A DNA stretch of 64,000 nucleotides. It comes from Sepiola atlantica (lineage: Eukaryota; Mollusca; Cephalopoda; Sepiida; Sepiolidae). Every line of letters starts with the position of its first letter. Position 1 is the first letter of the stretch. This document shows positions 22,912-37,412 of the stretch, piece after piece. The stretch lies in contig CAUVYP010000244.1 in NCBI GenBank assembly GCA_963556195.1, positions 1,736,001 through 1,800,000 of the forward strand, read 5' to 3'. The notes beneath the pieces were generated by a model. That model saw nothing but the letters and a program-made list of their open reading frames with translations. It searched no databases and was not told the DNA's origin. The position numbers and the translations under genes are program-made.

Positions 22912-25142
22912 TTAGCGCGTTTTAAAGTTGATATCGCTTTTGTTTATAACTTCCACATTTATTCGAATTGTGCAACGAAACTTTGCAGACAGTCGCAGAA
23001 ACACATTTTCTACTGAGGTACCAAGTCTCAGAAGTGCAGCTCTTGTACTGCCGGAGATATGTCGATACAAACTGAATACGCAAAACATCAACAAAATTTA
23101 GCGCGTTTTAAAGTTGATATCGCTTTTGTTTATAACTTCCACATTTATTCGAATTGTGCAACGAAACTTTGCAGACAGTCGCGGAGACACATGTTCTACT
23201 GAAGTACCAAGTTTCAGAAGTGCAGCTCTTGTACTGCCGGAGATATGTCGATACAAACTGAATACGCAAAACATCAACAAAATTTAGCGCGTTTTAAAGT
23301 TGATATCGCGTTTGTTTATAACTTCCACATTTATTCGAATTGTGCAACGAAACTTTGCAGACAGTCTCGAATAGGCCTTTTCTACTGAAGTACCAAGTTT
23401 CAGAAGTGCAGCTCTTGTACTGCCGGAGATATGTCGATACAAACTGAATACGCAAAACATCAACAAGATTTAGCGCGTTTTAAAGTTGATATCGCTTTTG
23501 TTTATAACTTCCACATTTATTCGAATTGTGCAACGAAACTTTGCAGACAGTCGCGGAGACACATGTTCTACTGAAGTACTAAGTTTCAGAAGTGCAGCTC
23601 TTGTACTGCCGGAGATATGTCGATACAAACTGAATACGCAAAACATCAACAAAATTTAGCGCGTTTTAAAGTTGATATCGCTTTTGTTTATAACTTCCAC
23701 ATTTATTCGAATTGTGCAACGAAACTTTGCAGACAGTCGCGGAGACACATGTTCTACTGAAGTACCAAGTTTCAGAAGTGCAGCTCTTGTACTGCCGGAG
23801 ATATGTCGATACAAACTGAATACGCAAAACATCAACAAAATTTAGCGCGTTTTAAAGTTGATATCGCTTTTGTTTATAACTTCCACATTTATTCGAATTG
23901 TGCAACGAAACTTTGCAGACAGTCTCGAATAGGCCTTTTCTACTGAAGTACCAAGTTTCAGAAGTGCAGCTCTTGTACTGCCGGAGATATGTCGATACAA
24001 ACTGAATACGCAAAACATCAACAAAATTTAGCGCGTTTTAAAGTTGATATCGCTTTTGTTTATAACTTCCACATTTATTCGAATTGTGCAACGAAACTTT
24101 GTAGACAGTCGCGGAGACACATTTTCTACTGAAGTATTTAGTTTCAGAAGTGCAGCTCTTGTACTGCCGGAGATATGTCGATACAAACTGAATACGCAAA
24201 ACATCAACAAAATTTAGCGCGTTTTAAAGTTGATATCGCTTTTGTTTATATCTTCCACATTAATTCGAATTGTGCAACGAAACTTTGCAGACAGTCTCGA
24301 ATAGGCCTCCTCTACTGAAGTACCAAGTTTCAGAAGTGCAGCTCTTGTACTGCCGGAGATATGTCGATACAACCTGAATACGCAAAACATCAACAAAATT
24401 TAGCGCGTTTTAAAGTTGATATCGCTTTTGTTTATAACTTCCACATTTTTCGTATTGTGCAACGAAACTTTGCAGACAGTCGCGGAGACACATTTTCTAC
24501 TGAAGTACCAAGTTTCAGAAGTGCAGCTCTTGTACTGCCGGAGATATGTCGATACAAACTGAATACGCAAAACATCAACAAAATTTAGCGCGTTTTAAAG
24601 TTGATATCGCTTTTGTTTATAACTTCCACATTTATTCGAATTGTGCAACGAAACTTTGCAGACAGTCGCGGAGACACATGTTCTACTGAAGTACCAAGTT
24701 TCAGAAGTGCAGCTCTTGTACTGCCGGAGATATGTCGATACAAACTGAATACGCAAAACATCAACAAAATTTAGCGCGTTTTAAAGTTGATATCGCTTTT
24801 GTTTATAACTTCCACATTTATTCGAATTGTGCAACGAAACTTTGCAGACAGTCTCGAATAGGCCTTTTCTACTGAAGTACCAAGTTTCAGAAGTGCAGCT
24901 CTTGTACTGCCGGAGATATGTCGATACAAACTGAATACGCAAAACATCAACAAGATTTAGCGCGTTTTAAAGTTGATATCGCTTTTGTTTATAACTTCCA
25001 CATTTATTCGAATTGTGCAACGAAACTTTGCAGACAGTCGCGGAGACACATGTTCTACTGAAGTACTAAGTTTCAGAAGTGCAGCTCTTGTACTGCCGGA
25101 GATATGTCGATACAAACTGAATACGCAAAACATCAACAAAAT
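22169..25142 (+). repeat. Pair of related blocks, 1673 and 1301 bp
   Basis: The first block (22169-23841) reads A-M-E-F-R-H-A-S-H and the second (23842-25142) A-M-E-F-H-A-S. Shared private markers are cgatacaacctg near 22694 and 24367, and caacaagattt near 23464 and 24951. The second block lacks the R monomer and the final H. Confidence 0.88.
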
Positions 25143-28100
25143 TTAGCGCGTTTTAAAGTTGATATCGCTTTTGTTTATAACTTCCACATTTATTCGAATT
25201 GTGCAACGAAACTTTGTAGACAGTCGCGGAGACACATTTTCTACTGAAGTATTTAGTTTCAGAAGTGCAGCTCTTGTACTGCCGGAGATATGTCGATACA
25301 AACTGAATACGCAAAACATCAACAAAATTTAGCGCGTTTTAAAGTTGATATCGCTTTTGTTTATATCTTCCACATTAATTCGAATTGTGCAACGAAACTT
25401 TGCAGACAGTCTTGAATAGGCCTCCTCTACTGAAGTACCAAGTTTCAGAAGTGCAGCTCTTGTACTGCCGGAGATATGTCGATACAAACTGAATACGCAA
25501 AACATCAACAAAATTTAGCGCGTTTTAAAGTTGATATCGCTTTTGTTTATAACTTTCACATTTATTCGAATTGTGCAACGAAACTTTGCAGACAGTCTCA
25601 ACTAGGCCTTTTCTGCTGAAGTACCAAGTTTCAGAAGTGCACCTCTTGTACTGCCGGAGATATGTCGATACAAACTGAATACGCAAAACATCAACAAAAT
25701 TTAGCGCGTTTTAAAGTTGATATCGCTTTTGTTTATAACTTCCACATTTTTCGTATTGTGCAACGAAACTTTGCAGACAGTCGCGGAGACACATTTTTTA
25801 CTGAAGTACCAAGTTTCAGAAGTGCAGCTCTTGTACTGCCGGAGATATGTCGATACAAACTGAATACGCAAAACATCAACAAAATTTAGCGCGTTTTAAA
25901 GTTGATATCGCTTTTGTTTATAACTTCCACATTTATTCGAATTGTGCAACGAAACTTTGCAGACAGTCGCGGAAACACATTTTCTACTGAGGTACTAAGT
26001 CTCAGAAGTGCAGCTCTTGTACTGCCGGAGATATGTCGATACAAACTGAATACGCAAAACATCAACAAAATTTAGCGCGTTTTAAAGTTGATATCGCTTT
26101 TGTTTATAACTTCCACATTTATTCGAATTGTGCCACGAAACTTTCCAGACAGTCGCGGAAACACATTTTCTACTGAAGTACCAAGTTTCAGAAGTGCAGC
26201 TCTTGTACTGCCGGAGATATGTCGATACAAACTGAATACGCAAAACATCAACAAAATTTAGCGCGTTTTAAAGTTGATATCGCTTTTGTTTATAACTTCC
26301 ACATTTATTCGAATTGTGCAACGAAACTTTACAGACAGTCGCGGAGACAAATTTTCTACTGAAGTACCAAGTTTCAGAAGTGCAACTCTTGTACTGCCGG
26401 AGATATGTCGATACAAACTGAATACGCAAAACATCAACAAAATTTAGCGCGTTTTAAAGTTGATATCGCTTTTGTTTATAACTTCCACGTTTATTCGAAT
26501 TGTGCAACGAAACTTTGCAGACAGTCGCGGAGACACATGTTCTACTGAAGTACCAAGTTTCAGAAGTGCAGCTCTTGTACTGCCGGAGATATGTCGATAC
26601 AAACTGAATACGCAAAACATCAACAAAATTTAGCGCGTTTTAAAGTTGATATCGCTTTTGTTTATAACTTCCACATTTATTCGAATTGTGCAACGAAACT
26701 TTGTAGACAGTCGCGGAGACACATTTTCTACTGAAGTATTTAGTTTCAGAAGTGCAGCTCTTGTACTGCCGGAGATATTTCGATACAAACTGAATACGCA
26801 AAACATCAACAAAATTTAGCGCGTTTTAAAGTTGATATCGCTTTTGTTTATATCTTCCACATTAATTCGAATTGTGCAACGAAACTTTGCAGACAGTCTC
26901 GAATAGGCCTCCTCTACTGAAGTACCAAGTTTCAGAAGTGCAGCTCTTGTACTGCCAGAGATATGTCGATACAAACTGAATACGCAAAACATCAACAAAA
27001 TTTAGCGCGTTTTAAAGTTGATATCGCTTTTGTTTATAACTTTCACATTTATTCGAATTGTGCAACTGAACTTTGCAGACAGTCGCGGAGACACATTTTC
27101 TACTGAAGTACCAAGTTTCAGAAGTGCAGCTCTTGTACTGCCGGAGATATGTCGATACAAACTGAATACGCAAAACATCAACAAAATTTAGCGCGTTTTA
27201 AAGTTGATATCGCTTTTGTTTATAACTTCCACATTTATTCGAATTGTGCAACGAAACTTTGCAGACAGTCGCGGAAACACATTTTCTACTGAGGTACCAA
27301 GTCTCAGAAGTGCAGCTCTTGTACTGCCGGAGATATGTCGATACAAACTGAATACGCAAAACATCAACAAAATTTAGCGCGTTTTAAAGTTGATATCGCT
27401 TTTGTTTATAACTTCCACATTTATTCGAATTGTGCAACGAAACTTTGCAGACAGTCTCGAATAGGCCTTTTCTACTGAAGTACCAAGTTTCAGAAGTGCA
27501 GCTCTTGTACTGCCGGAGATATGTCGATACAAACTGAATACGCAAAACATCAACAAAATTTAGCGCGTTTTAAAGTTGATATCGCTTTTGTTTATAACTT
27601 CCACATTTATTCGAATTGTGCAACGAAACTTTGTAGACAGTCGCGGAGACACATTTTCTACTGAAGTATTTAGTTTCAGAAGTGCAGCTCTTGTACTGCC
27701 GGAGATATGTCGATACAAACTGAATACGCAAAACATCAACAAAATTTAGCGCGTTTTAAAGTTGATATCGCTTTTGTTTATATCTTCCACATTAATTCGA
27801 ATTGTGCAACGAAACTTTGCAGACAGTCTCGAATAGGCCTCCTCTACTGAAGTACCAAGTTTCAGAAGTGCAGCTCTTGTACTGCCGGAGATATGTCGAT
27901 ACAAACTGAATACGCAAAACATCAACAAAATTTAGCGCGTTTTAAAGTTGATATCGCTTTTGTTTATAACTTCCACATTTTTCGTATTGTGCAACGAAAC
28001 TTTGCAGACAGTCGCGGAGACACATTTTCTACTGAAGTACCAAATTTCAGAAGTGCAGCTCTTGTACTGCCGGAGATATGTCGATACAAACTGAATACGC

Positions 28101-28302
28101 AAAACATCAACAAAATTTAGCGCGTTTTAAAGTTGATATCGCTTTTGTTTATAACTTCCACATTTATTCGAATTGTGCAACGAAACTTTGCAGACAGTCG
28201 CAGAAACACATTTTCTACTGAGGTACCAAGTCTCAGAAGTGCAGCTCTTGTACTGCCGGAGATATGTCGATACAAACTGAATACGCAAAACATCAACAAA
28301 AT
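24585..28302 (+). repeat. 3718-bp segment, copy 1
   Basis: Order: H-A-S-M-E-T-F-R-N-N-H-M-E-N-R-A-M-E-F-R (20 monomers including two F). Monomers from 24585 to about 27373 are repeated at an offset of 3718 bp. Shared rare markers include acattttttactg in F, tttccagacag in the N variant at 26072, cggagacaaatt at 26258 and gatatttcgatac in the M at 26630. A copy difference is caactgaac at about 27064 against caacgaaac at about 30782. Confidence 0.9.
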
Positions 28303-31091
28303 TTAGCGCGTTTTAAAGTTGATATCGCTTTTGTTTATAACTTCCACATTTATTCGAATTGTGCAACGAAACTTTGCAGACAGTCGCGGAGACACATGTT
28401 CTACTGAAGTACCAAGTTTCAGAAGTGCAGCTCTTGTACTGCCGGAGATATGTCGATACAAACTGAATACGCAAAACATCAACAAAATTTAGCGCGTTTT
28501 AAAGTTGATATCGCTTTTGTTTATAACTTCCACATTTATTCGAATTGTGCAACGAAACTTTGCAGACAGTCTCGAATAGGCCTTTTCTACTGAAGTACCA
28601 AGTTTCAGAAGTGCAGCTCTTGTACTGCCGGAGATATGTCGATACAAACTGAATACGCAAAACATCAACAAGATTTAGCGCGTTTTAAAGTTGATATCGC
28701 TTTTGTTTATAACTTCCACATTTATTCGAATTGTGCAACGAAACTTTGCAGACAGTCGCGGAGACACATGTTCTACTGAAGTACTAAGTTTCAGAAGTGC
28801 AGCTCTTGTACTGCCGGAGATATGTCGATACAAACTGAATACGCAAAACATCAACAAAATTTAGCGCGTTTTAAAGTTGATATCGCTTTTGTTTATAACT
28901 TCCACATTTATTCGAATTGTGCAACGAAACTTTGTAGACAGTCGCGGAGACACATTTTCTACTGAAGTATTTAGTTTCAGAAGTGCAGCTCTTGTACTGC
29001 CGGAGATATGTCGATACAAACTGAATACGCAAAACATCAACAAAATTTAGCGCGTTTTAAAGTTGATATCGCTTTTGTTTATATCTTCCACATTAATTCG
29101 AATTGTGCAACGAAACTTTGCAGACAGTCTTGAATAGGCCTCCTCTACTGAAGTACCAAGTTTCAGAAGTGCAGCTCTTGTACTGCCGGAGATATGTCGA
29201 TACAAACTGAATACGCAAAACATCAACAAAATTTAGCGCGTTTTAAAGTTGATATCGCTTTTGTTTATAACTTTCACATTTATTCGAATTGTGCAACGAA
29301 ACTTTGCAGACAGTCTCAACTAGGCCTTTTCTGCTGAAGTACCAAGTTTCAGAAGTGCACCTCTTGTACTGCCGGAGATATGTCGATACAAACTGAATAC
29401 GCAAAACATCAACAAAATTTAGCGCGTTTTAAAGTTGATATCGCTTTTGTTTATAACTTCCACATTTTTCGTATTGTGCAACGAAACTTTGCAGACAGTC
29501 GCGGAGACACATTTTTTACTGAAGTACCAAGTTTCAGAAGTGCAGCTCTTGTACTGCCGGAGATATGTCGATACAAACTGAATACGCAAAACATCAACAA
29601 AATTTAGCGCGTTTTAAAGTTGATATCGCTTTTGTTTATAACTTCCACATTTATTCGAATTGTGCAACGAAACTTTGCAGACAGTCGCGGAAACACATTT
29701 TCTACTGAGGTACTAAGTCTCAGAAGTGCAGCTCTTGTACTGCCGGAGATATGTCGATACAAACTGAATACGCAAAACATCAACAAAATTTAGCGCGTTT
29801 TAAAGTTGATATCGCTTTTGTTTATAACTTCCACATTTATTCGAATTGTGCCACGAAACTTTCCAGACAGTCGCGGAAACACATTTTCTACTGAAGTACC
29901 AAGTTTCAGAAGTGCAGCTCTTGTACTGCCGGAGATATGTCGATACAAACTGAATACGCAAAACATCAACAAAATTTAGCGCGTTTTAAAGTTGATATCG
30001 CTTTTGTTTATAACTTCCACATTTATTCGAATTGTGCAACGAAACTTTACAGACAGTAACGGAGACAAATTTTCTACTGAAGTACCAAGTTTCAGAAGTG
30101 CAACTCTTGTACTGCCGGAGATATGTCGATACAAACTGAATACGCAAAACATCAACAAAATTTAGCGCGTTTTAAAGTTGATATCGCTTTTGTTTATAAC
30201 TTCCACGTTTATTCGAATTGTGCAACGAAACTTTGCAGACAGTCGCGGAGACACATGTTCTACTGAAGTACCAAGTTTCAGAAGTGCAGCTCTTGTACTG
30301 CCGGAGATATGTCGATACAAACTGAATACGCAAAACATCAACAAAATTTAGCGCGTTTTAAAGTTGATATCGCTTTTGTTTATAACTTCCACATTTATTC
30401 GAATTGTGCAACGAAACTTTGTAGACAGTCGCGGAGACACATTTTCTACTGAAGTATTTAGTTTCAGAAGTGCAGCTCTTGTACTGCCGGAGATATTTCG
30501 ATACAAACTGAATACGCAAAACATCAACAAAATTTAGCGCGTTTTAAAGTTGATATCGCTTTTGTTTATATCTTCCACATTAATTCGAATTGTGCAACGA
30601 AACTTTGCAGACAGTCTCGAATAGGCCTCCTCTACTGAAGTACCAAGTTTCAGAAGTGCAGCTCTTGTACTGCCAGAGATATGTCGATACAAACTGAATA
30701 CGCAAAACATCAACAAAATTTAGCGCGTTTTAAAGTTGATATCGCTTTTGTTTATAACTTTCACATTTATTCGAATTGTGCAACGAAACTTTGCAGACAG
30801 TCGCGGAGACACATTTTCTACTGAAGTACCAAGTTTCAGAAGTGCAGCTCTTGTACTGCCGGAGATATGTCGATACAAACTGAATACGCAAAACATCAAC
30901 AAAATTTAGCGCGTTTTAAAGTTGATATCGCTTTTGTTTATAACTTCCACATTTATTCGAATTGTGCAACGAAACTTTGCAGACAGTCGCGGAAACACAT
31001 TTTCTACTGAGGTACCAAGTCTCAGAAGTGCAGCTCTTGTACTGCCGGAGATATGTCGATACAAACTGAATACGCAAAACATCAACAAAAT
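28303..31091 (+). repeat. 3718-bp segment, copy 2 (partial)
   Basis: This segment matches 24585-27373 monomer for monomer. Homology at this offset ends at 31092, where an N replaces the expected A. A private change, cagtaacgg for cagtcgcgg, lies near 30058. Part of this copy, from the S monomer at 28675, was copied again at 33323. Confidence 0.9.
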
Positions 31092-33322
31092 TTAGCGCGT
31101 TTTAAAGTTGATATCGCTTTTGTTTATAACTTCCACATTTATTCGAATTGTGCCACGAAACTTTGCAGACAGTCGCGGAGACACATTTTCTACTGAAGTA
31201 CCAAGTTTCAGAAGTGCAGCTCTTGTACTGCAAGAGATATGTCGATACAAACTGAATACGCAAAACATCAACAAAATTTAGCGCGTTTTAAAGTTGATAT
31301 CGCTTTTGTTTATAACTTCCACATTTATTCGAATTGTGCCACGAAACTTTGCAGACAGTCGCGGAGACACATTTTCTACTGAAGTACCAAGTTTCAGAAG
31401 TGCAGCTCTTGTACTGCCGGAGATATGTCGATACAAACTGAATACGCAAAACATCAACAAAATTTAGCGCGTTTTAAAGTTGATAACGCTTTTGTTTATA
31501 ACTTTCACATTTATTCGAATTGTGCAACGAAACTTTGCAGACAGTCTGGAATCGGCCTTTTCTACTGAAGTACCAAGTCTCAGAAGTGCAGCTCTTGTAC
31601 TGCCGGAGATATGTCGATACAAACTGAATACGCAAAACATCAACAAAATTTAGCGCGTTTTAAAGTTGATATCGCTTTTGTTTATAACTTCCACATTTAT
31701 TCGAATTGTGCAACGAAACTTTGCAGACAGTCGCGGAGACACATGTTCTACTGAAGTACCAAGTTTCAGAAGTGCAGCTCTTGTACTGCCGGAGATATGT
31801 CGATACAAACTGAATACGATAAACATCAACAAAATTTAGCGCGTTTTAAAGTTGATATCGCTTTTGTTTATAACTTCCACATTTATTCGAATTGTGCAAC
31901 GAAACTTTGTAGACAGTCGCGGAGACACATTTTCTACTGAAGCATTTAGTTTCAGAAGTGCAGCTCTTGTATTGCCGGAGATATGTCGATACAAACTGAA
32001 TACGCAAAACATCAACAAAATTTAGCGCGTTTTAAAGTTGATATCGCTTTTGTTTATAACTTCCACATTTATTCGAATTGTGCAACGAAACTTTGCAGAC
32101 AGTCGCGGAGACACATGTTCTACTGAAGTACCAAGTTTCAGAAGTGCAGCTCTTGTACTGCCGGAGATATGTCGATACAAACTGAATACGCAAAACATCA
32201 ACAAAATTTAGCGCGTTTTAAAGTTGATATCGCTTTTGTTTATAACTTCCACATTTATTCGAATTGTGCAACGAAACTTTGCAGACAGTCTCGAATAGGC
32301 CTTTTCTACTGAAGTACCAAGTTTCAGAAGTGCAGCTCTTGTACTGCCGGAGATATGTCGATACAAACTGAATACGCAAAACATCAACAAAATTTAGCGC
32401 GTTTTAAAGTTGATATCGCTTTTGTTTATAACTTCCACATTTATTCGAATTGTGCAACGAAACTTTGCAGACAGTCGCGGAGACACATGTTCTACTGAAG
32501 TACCAAGTTTCAGAAGTGCAGCTCTTGTACTGCCGGAGATATGTCGATACAAACTGAATACGCAAAACATCAACAAAATTTAGCGCGTTTTAAAGTTGAT
32601 ATCGCTTTTGTTTATAACTTCCACATTTATTCGAATTGTGCAACGAAACTTTGTAGACAGTCGCGGAGACACATTTTCTACTGAAGTATTTAGTTTCAGA
32701 AGTGCAGCTCTTGTACTGCCGGAGATATGTCGATACAAACTGAATACGCAAAACATCAACAAAATTTAGCGCGTTTTAAAGTTGATATCGCTTTTGTTTA
32801 TATCTTCCACATTAATTCGAATTGTGCAACGAAACTTTGCAGACAGTCTCGAATAGGCCTCCTCTACTGAAGTACCAAGTTTCAGAAGTGCAGCTCTTGT
32901 ACTGCCGGAGATATGTCGATACAAACTGAATACGCAAAACATCAACAAAATTTAGCGCGTTTTAAAGTTGATATCGCTTTTGTTTATAACTTCCACATTT
33001 TTCGTATTGTGCAACGAAACTTTGCAGACAGTCGCGGAGACACATTTTCTACTGAAGTACCAAGTTTCAGAAGTGCAGCTCTTGTACTGCCGGAGATATG
33101 TCGATACAAACTGAATACGCAAAACATCAACAAAATTTAGCGCGTTTTAAAGTTGATATCGCTTTTGTTTATAACTTCCACATTTATTCGAATTGTGCAA
33201 CGAAACTTTGCAGACAGTCTCGAATAAGCCTTTTCTACTGAAGTACCAAGTTTTAGAAGTGCAGCTCTTGTACTGCCGGAGATATGTCGATACAAACTGA
33301 ATACGCAAAACATCAACAAGAT
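31092..33322 (+). repeat. Irregular monomers between the second and third copies
   Basis: Order: N-N-J-H-M-H-A-H-M-E-F-A. Both N monomers carry gtgccacg. The H at 31650 ends in gaatacgataaacatc, a private change. The M at 31836 has gaagcatttag and cttgtattgcc. The A at 33137 has cgaataagcc and gttttagaag. The higher number of single-copy changes suggests this stretch was less recently homogenised than its flanks. Confidence 0.85.
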
Positions 33323-36297
33323 TTAGCGCGTTTTAAAGTTGATATCGCTTTTGTTTATAACTTCCACATTTATTCGAATTGTGCAACGAAACTTTGCAGA
33401 CAGTCGCGGAGACACATGTTCTACTGAAGTACTAAGTTTCAGAAGTGCAGCTCTTGTACTGCCGGAGATATGTCGATACAAACTGAATACGCAAAACATC
33501 AACAAAATTTAGCGCGTTTTAAAGTTGATATCGCTTTTGTTTATAACTTCCACATTTATTCGAATTGTGCAACGAAACTTTGTAGACAGTCGCGGAGACA
33601 CATTTTCTACTGAAGTATTTAGTTTCAGAAGTGCAGCTCTTGTACTGCCGGAGATATGTCGATACAAACTGAATACGCAAAACATCAACAAAATTTAGCG
33701 CGTTTTAAAGTTGATATCGCTTTTGTTTATATCTTCCACATTAATTCGAATTGTGCAACGAAACTTTGCAGACAGTCTTGAATAGGCCTCCTCTACTGAA
33801 GTACCAAGTTTCAGAAGTGCAGCTCTTGTACTGCCGGAGATATGTCGATACAAACTGAATACGCAAAACATCAACAAAATTTAGCGCGTTTTAAAGTTGA
33901 TATCGCTTTTGTTTATAACTTTCACATTTATTCGAATTGTGCAACGAAACTTTGCAGACAGTCTCAACTAGGCCTTTTCTGCTGAAGTACCAAGTTTCAG
34001 AAGTGCACCTCTTGTACTGCCGGAGATATGTCGATACAAACTGAATACGCAAAACATCAACAAAATTTAGCGCGTTTTAAAGTTGATATCGCTTTTGTTT
34101 ATAACTTCCACATTTTTCGTATTGTGCAACGAAACTTTGCAGACAGTCGCGGAGACACATTTTTTACTGAAGTACCAAGTTTCAGAAGTGCAGCTCTTGT
34201 ACTGCCGGAGATATGTCGATACAAACTGAATACGCAAAACATCAACAAAATTTAGCGCGTTTTAAAGTTGATATCGCTTTTGTTTATAACTTCCACATTT
34301 ATTCGAATTGTGCAACGAAACTTTGCAGACAGTCGCGGAAACACATTGTCTACTGAGGTACCAAGTCTCAGAAGTGCAGCTCTTGTACTGCCGGAGATAT
34401 GTCGATACAAACTGAATACGCAAAACATCAACAAAATTTAGCGCGTTTTAAAGTTGATATCGCTTTTGTTTATAACTTCCACATTTATTCGAATTGTGCC
34501 ACGAAACTTTGCAGACAGTCGCGGAAACACATTTTCTACTGAAGTACAAAGTTTCAGAAGTGCAGCTCTTGTACTGCCGGAGATATGTCGATACAAACTG
34601 AATACGCAAAACATCAACAAAATTTAGCGCGTTTTAAAGTTGATATCGCTTTTGTTTATAACTTCCACATTTATTCGAATTGTGCAACGAAACTTTACAG
34701 ACAGTCGCGGAGACAGATTTTCTACTGAAGTACCAAGTTTCAGAAGTGCAACTCTTGTACTGCCGGAGATATGTCGATAAAAACTGAATACGCAAAACAT
34801 CAACAAAATTTAGCGCGTTTTAAAGTTGATATCGCTTTTGTTTATAACTTCCACGTTTATTCGAATTGTGCAACGAAACTTTGCAGACAGTCGCGGAGAC
34901 ACATGTTCTACTGAAGTATGAAGTTTCAGAAGTGCAGCTCTTGTACTGCCGGAGATATGTCGATACAAACTGAATACGCAAAACATCAACAAAATTTAGC
35001 GCGTTTTAAAGTTGATATCGCTTTTGTTTATAACTTCCACATTTATTCGAATTGTGCAACGAAACTTTGTAGACAGTCGCGGAGACACATTTTCTACTGA
35101 AGTATTTAGTTTCAGAAGTGCAGCTCTTGTACTGCCGGAGATATTTCGATACAAACTGAATACGCAAAACATCAACAAAATTTAGCGCGTTTTAAAGTTG
35201 ATATCGCTTTTGTTTATATCTTCCACATTAATTCGAATTGTGCAACGAAACTTTGCAGACAGTCTCGAATAGGCCTCCTCTACTAAAGTACCAAGTTTCA
35301 GAAGTGCAGCTCTTGTACTGCCAGAGATATGTCGATACAAACTGAATACGCAAAACATCAACAAAATTTAGCGCGTTTTAAAGTTGATATCGCTTTTGTT
35401 TATAACTTTCACATTTATTCGAATTGTGCAACGAAACTTTGCAGACAGTCGCGGAGACACATTTTCTACTGAAGTACCAAGTTTCAGAAGTGCAGCTCTT
35501 GTACTGCCGGAGATATGTCGATACAAACTGAATACGCAAAACATCAACAAAATTTAGCGCGTTTTAAAGTTGATATCGCTTTTGTTTATAACTTCCACAT
35601 TTATTCGAATTGTGCAACGAAACTTTGCAGACAGTCGCGGAAACACATTTTCTACTGAGGTACTAAGTCTCAGAAGTGCAGCTCTTGTACTGCCGGAGAT
35701 ATGTCGATACAAACTGAATACGCAAAACATCAACAAAATTTAGCGCGTTTTAAAGTTGATATCGCTTTTGTTTATAACTTCCACATTTATTCGAATTGTG
35801 CCACGAAACTTTGCAGACAGTCGCGGAGACACATTTTCTACTGAAGTACCAAGTTTCAGAAGTGCAGCTCTTGTACTCCCGGAGATATGTCGATACAAAC
35901 TGAATACGCAAAACATCAACAAAATTTAGCGCGTTTTAAAGTTGATATCGCTTTTGTTTATAACTTCCACATTTATTCGAATTGTGCCACGAAACTTTGC
36001 AGACAGTCGCGGAGACACATTTTCTACTGAAGTACCAAGTTTCAGAAGTGCAGCTCTTGTACTGCCGGAGATATGTCGATACAAACTGAATACGCAAAAC
36101 ATCAACAAAATTTAGCGCGTTTTAAAGTTGATAACGCTTTTGTTTATAACTTTCACATTTATTCGAATTGTGCAACGAAACTTTGCAGACAGTCTGGAAT
36201 CGGCCTTTTCTACTGAAGTACCAAGTCTCAGAAGTGCAGCTCTTGTACTGCCGGAGATATGTCGATACAAACTGAATACGCAAAACATCAACAAAAT
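33323..36297 (+). repeat. Third copy of the segment, offset 4648 bp from 28675
   Basis: Order: S-M-E-T-F-R-N-N-H-M-E-N-R-N-N-J. It matches 28675-31649 in order and in markers (acattttttactg, gatatttcgatac, tctggaatcgg). Homology ends after the J monomer, where 36298 differs from 31650. Private differences include acattgtctactg at about 34345, gaagtatgaag at about 34914 and ctactaaagtacc at about 35281. Confidence 0.9.
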
Positions 36298-37412
36298 TTA
36301 GCGCGTTTTAAAGTTGATATCGCTTTTGTTTATAACTTCCACATTTATTCGAATTGTGCAACGAAACTTCGCAGACAGTCGCGGAGACAAATTTTCTACT
36401 GAGGTACCAAGTCTCAGAAGTGCAGCTCTTGTACTGCCGGAGATATGTCGATACAAACTGAATACGCAAAACATCAACAAAATTTAGCGCGTTTTAAAGT
36501 TGATATCGCTTTTGTTTATAACTTCCACATTTATTCGAATTGTGCCACGAAACTTTGCAGACAGTCGCGGAGGCACATGTTCTACTGAAGTACCAAGTTT
36601 CAGAAGTGCAGCTCTTATACTGTCAGAGATATGTCGATAAAAACTGAATACGCAAAACATCAACAAAATTTAGCGCGTTTTAAAGTTGATATCGCTTTTG
36701 TTTATAACTTCCACATTTATTCGAATTGTGCAACGAAACTTTGCAGACAGTCGCGGAGCCACATTTTCTACTGAAGTACCAAGTTTCAGAAGTGCAACTC
36801 TTGTACTGCCGGAGATATGTCGATACAAACTGAATACGCAAAACATCAACAAAATTTAGCGCGTTTTAAAGTTGATATCGCTTTTGTTTATAACTTCCAC
36901 GTTTATTCGAATTGTGCAACGAAACTTTGCAGACAGTCGCGGAGACACATGTTCTACTGAAGTACCAAGTCTCAGAAGTGCAGCTGTTGTACTGCCGGAG
37001 ATATGTCGATACAAACTGAATACGCAAAACATCAACAAAATTTAGCGCGTTTTAAAGTTGATAACGCTTTTGTTTATATCTTCCACATTAATTCGAATTG
37101 TGCAACGAAACTTTGCAGACAGTCTCGAATAGGCCTCCTCGACTGAAGTACCAAGTTTCAGAAGTGCAGCTCTTGTACTGCCGGAGATATGTCGATACAA
37201 ACTGAATACGCAAAACATCAACAAAATTTAGCGCGTTTTAAAGTTGATATCGCTTTTGTTTATAACTTCCACATTTTTCGTATTGTGCAACGAAACTTTG
37301 CAGACAGTCGCGGAGACACATTTTCTACTGAAGTACCAAGTTTCAGAAGTGCAGCTCTTGTACTGCCGGAGATATGTCGATACAAACTGAATACGCAAAA
37401 CATCAACAAAAT
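36112..37412 (+). repeat. 1301-bp seven-monomer duplication, copy 1
   Basis: Order: J-N variant-D-V-X-E-F. The N variant at 36298 has acttcgcagac and gagacaaatt. The D monomer has a rare cttatactgtcagag. The unit is followed directly by an identical-looking copy. It introduces the D-V-X trio that characterises the right HOR domain. Confidence 0.93.
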
